From Bacteriovorax stolpii (GTDB lineage: Bacteria > Bdellovibrionota > Bacteriovoracia > Bacteriovoracales > Bacteriovoracaceae), in contig CAMAYW010000156.1 of assembly GCA_945862475.1 (NCBI GenBank), positions 1 to 6,212 on the forward strand: a stretch of DNA of 6,212 nucleotides, written 5' to 3'. Below, piece after piece: positions 5,607-6,212 of this stretch (its first letter is position 1; every line of letters starts with the position of its first letter). The notes beneath the pieces were generated by a model. The model was not told the DNA's origin and searched no databases. It saw only the letters and a program-made list of their open reading frames with translations. Made by a program: the position numbers and the translations under genes.

Positions 5607-6212
5607 ATGGCAAGCTCCAATTTTGATATTCAATCGTTTATTTCACAGCACTACAACCCCAAAGATTTCTCGCATCTTCATTGGAGCGGATCTTTTCAGG
5701 AATACATAGAACTCGTCATGAAGAATCCTAAGATCGCTCGAAATTCTTTTCAGCGAATTTACGACATGATTATGAGCTATGGTACTTCTCAGTACACAGA
5801 GTACAAAAAAGATGTTGTTCGATATCACTTTTTCGACGATCCATTTGAAAATGGAAAAGATGCCATTTTTGGTATTGATGTGCATTTGATGAAGCTTGTG
5901 AATTTCTTCCAATCTGCGGCCTTGGGCTATGGAACAGAAAAGAGAGTGCTTCTTCTACACGGCCCTGTCGGATCGGCAAAATCATCGATTGCTCGTCTCC
6001 TAAAAAAAGGTCTTGAGCATTACTCGAGGACTGATGAAGGAGCATTATTTGCTTATGAATGGTTAGATGATGAAGGATCTAGTATTCTTGGTGGACAAAA
6101 AGTCTTTCCTTCACCTATGCATGAAGAACCATTAAAACTTCTTCCCCATGAAGTGAGAGAAAAATTTCTAGCTGAGTTATCTAAGGTCAATACACCGAAA
6201 TATAAAGTTAAG
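5607..6212 (+). CDS. prkA: PrkA/YeaG-family AAA+ serine protein kinase, N-terminal part
   Basis: The first 202 codons of a PrkA-family gene are present; the family is usually about 630-690 residues, so about two thirds lies beyond the right edge. Visible features are the N-terminal helix region with the family-typical segment ARNSFQRIYDMI (44-55), RYHFFDDPFE (72-81), DAIFGID (85-91), LVNFFQSAALGYGTEKRVLL (97-116), Walker A GPVGSAKS (119-126, with K125 binding ATP phosphate), then LKKGLEHYSRTDEGALF (132-148). The AAA+ part thus looks intact. PrkA proteins were described as Ser kinases that phosphorylate a few proteins; the Bacillus subtilis member has also been reported to behave as a Lon-like protease, so the biochemical label is not settled. 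The C-terminal kinase-like part cannot be checked here. The gene has its own ribosome binding site and is divergent from the PP2C phosphatase. In other bacteria yeaH and spoVR homologues often follow; they would be off-window. Confidence 0.95.
   Translation, partial: MASSNFDIQSFISQHYNPKDFSHLHWSGSFQEYIELVMKNPKIARNSFQRIYDMIMSYGTSQYTEYKKDVVRYHFFDDPFENGKDAIFGIDVHLMKLVNFFQSAALGYGTEKRVLLLHGPVGSAKSSIARLLKKGLEHYSRTDEGALFAYEWLDDEGSSILGGQKVFPSPMHEEPLKLLPHEVREKFLAELSKVNTPKYKVK

Noticed and set aside
5643..6045. Minus-strand open frames at 5643-5912 and 5770-6045
   Set aside because: They are antisense to the PrkA coding region, which shows family motifs, a Walker A and a strong ribosome site.

Overview
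The window holds five protein genes and one divergent control region, in AT-rich DNA (roughly 40% GC by eye). Four genes lie on the minus strand in the order PP2C-type phosphatase, membrane-anchored M23 peptidase, SecA, and a Ser/Glu-rich protein ending in a YbjQ-like (UPF0145) domain. On the plus strand, a PrkA/YeaG-family AAA+ kinase gene starts at the right end and runs off the edge. The YbjQ-like gene runs off the left edge. The organism is a Gram-negative-type bacterium. The gene set (SecA with a SEC-C zinc tail, an M23 protein directly upstream of secA, a PrkA homologue) and low GC fit a Bdellovibrionota/Bacteriovoracales-like lineage. That assignment is an inference from gene content, not proven.

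Layout from left to right: 1-951 (minus) is the 3'-truncated acidic/YbjQ-like protein, which begins at a GTG directly abutting the secA stop codon. 952-3504 (minus) is full-length secA (850 aa). 3519-4577 (minus) is an M23 metallopeptidase (352 aa) with a complete zinc site. 4633-5379 (minus) is a PP2C phosphatase (248 aa) with the expected metal-binding aspartates. 5380-5606 is a 227-bp divergent intergenic region with a good sigma-70-like promoter facing left and a weaker one facing right. 5607-6212 (plus) is the first 202 codons of prkA.

The minus-strand genes are separated by 55, 14 and 0 bp and look like one transcription unit started upstream of the phosphatase. The unit would link Ser/Thr dephosphorylation, cell-wall remodelling and protein export. 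The divergent PrkA is a candidate kinase on the opposite side of the phosphatase, but nothing in the sequence proves they share substrates. No tRNA, rRNA, CRISPR array, insertion sequence or operon-end terminator was seen; the end of the operon lies beyond the left edge. The least ordinary element is the leftmost protein: a long Ser/Glu-rich N-terminus, an unrecognised alpha/beta-like module, a His-rich linker and a YbjQ-like C-terminus, apparently translationally coupled to secA.
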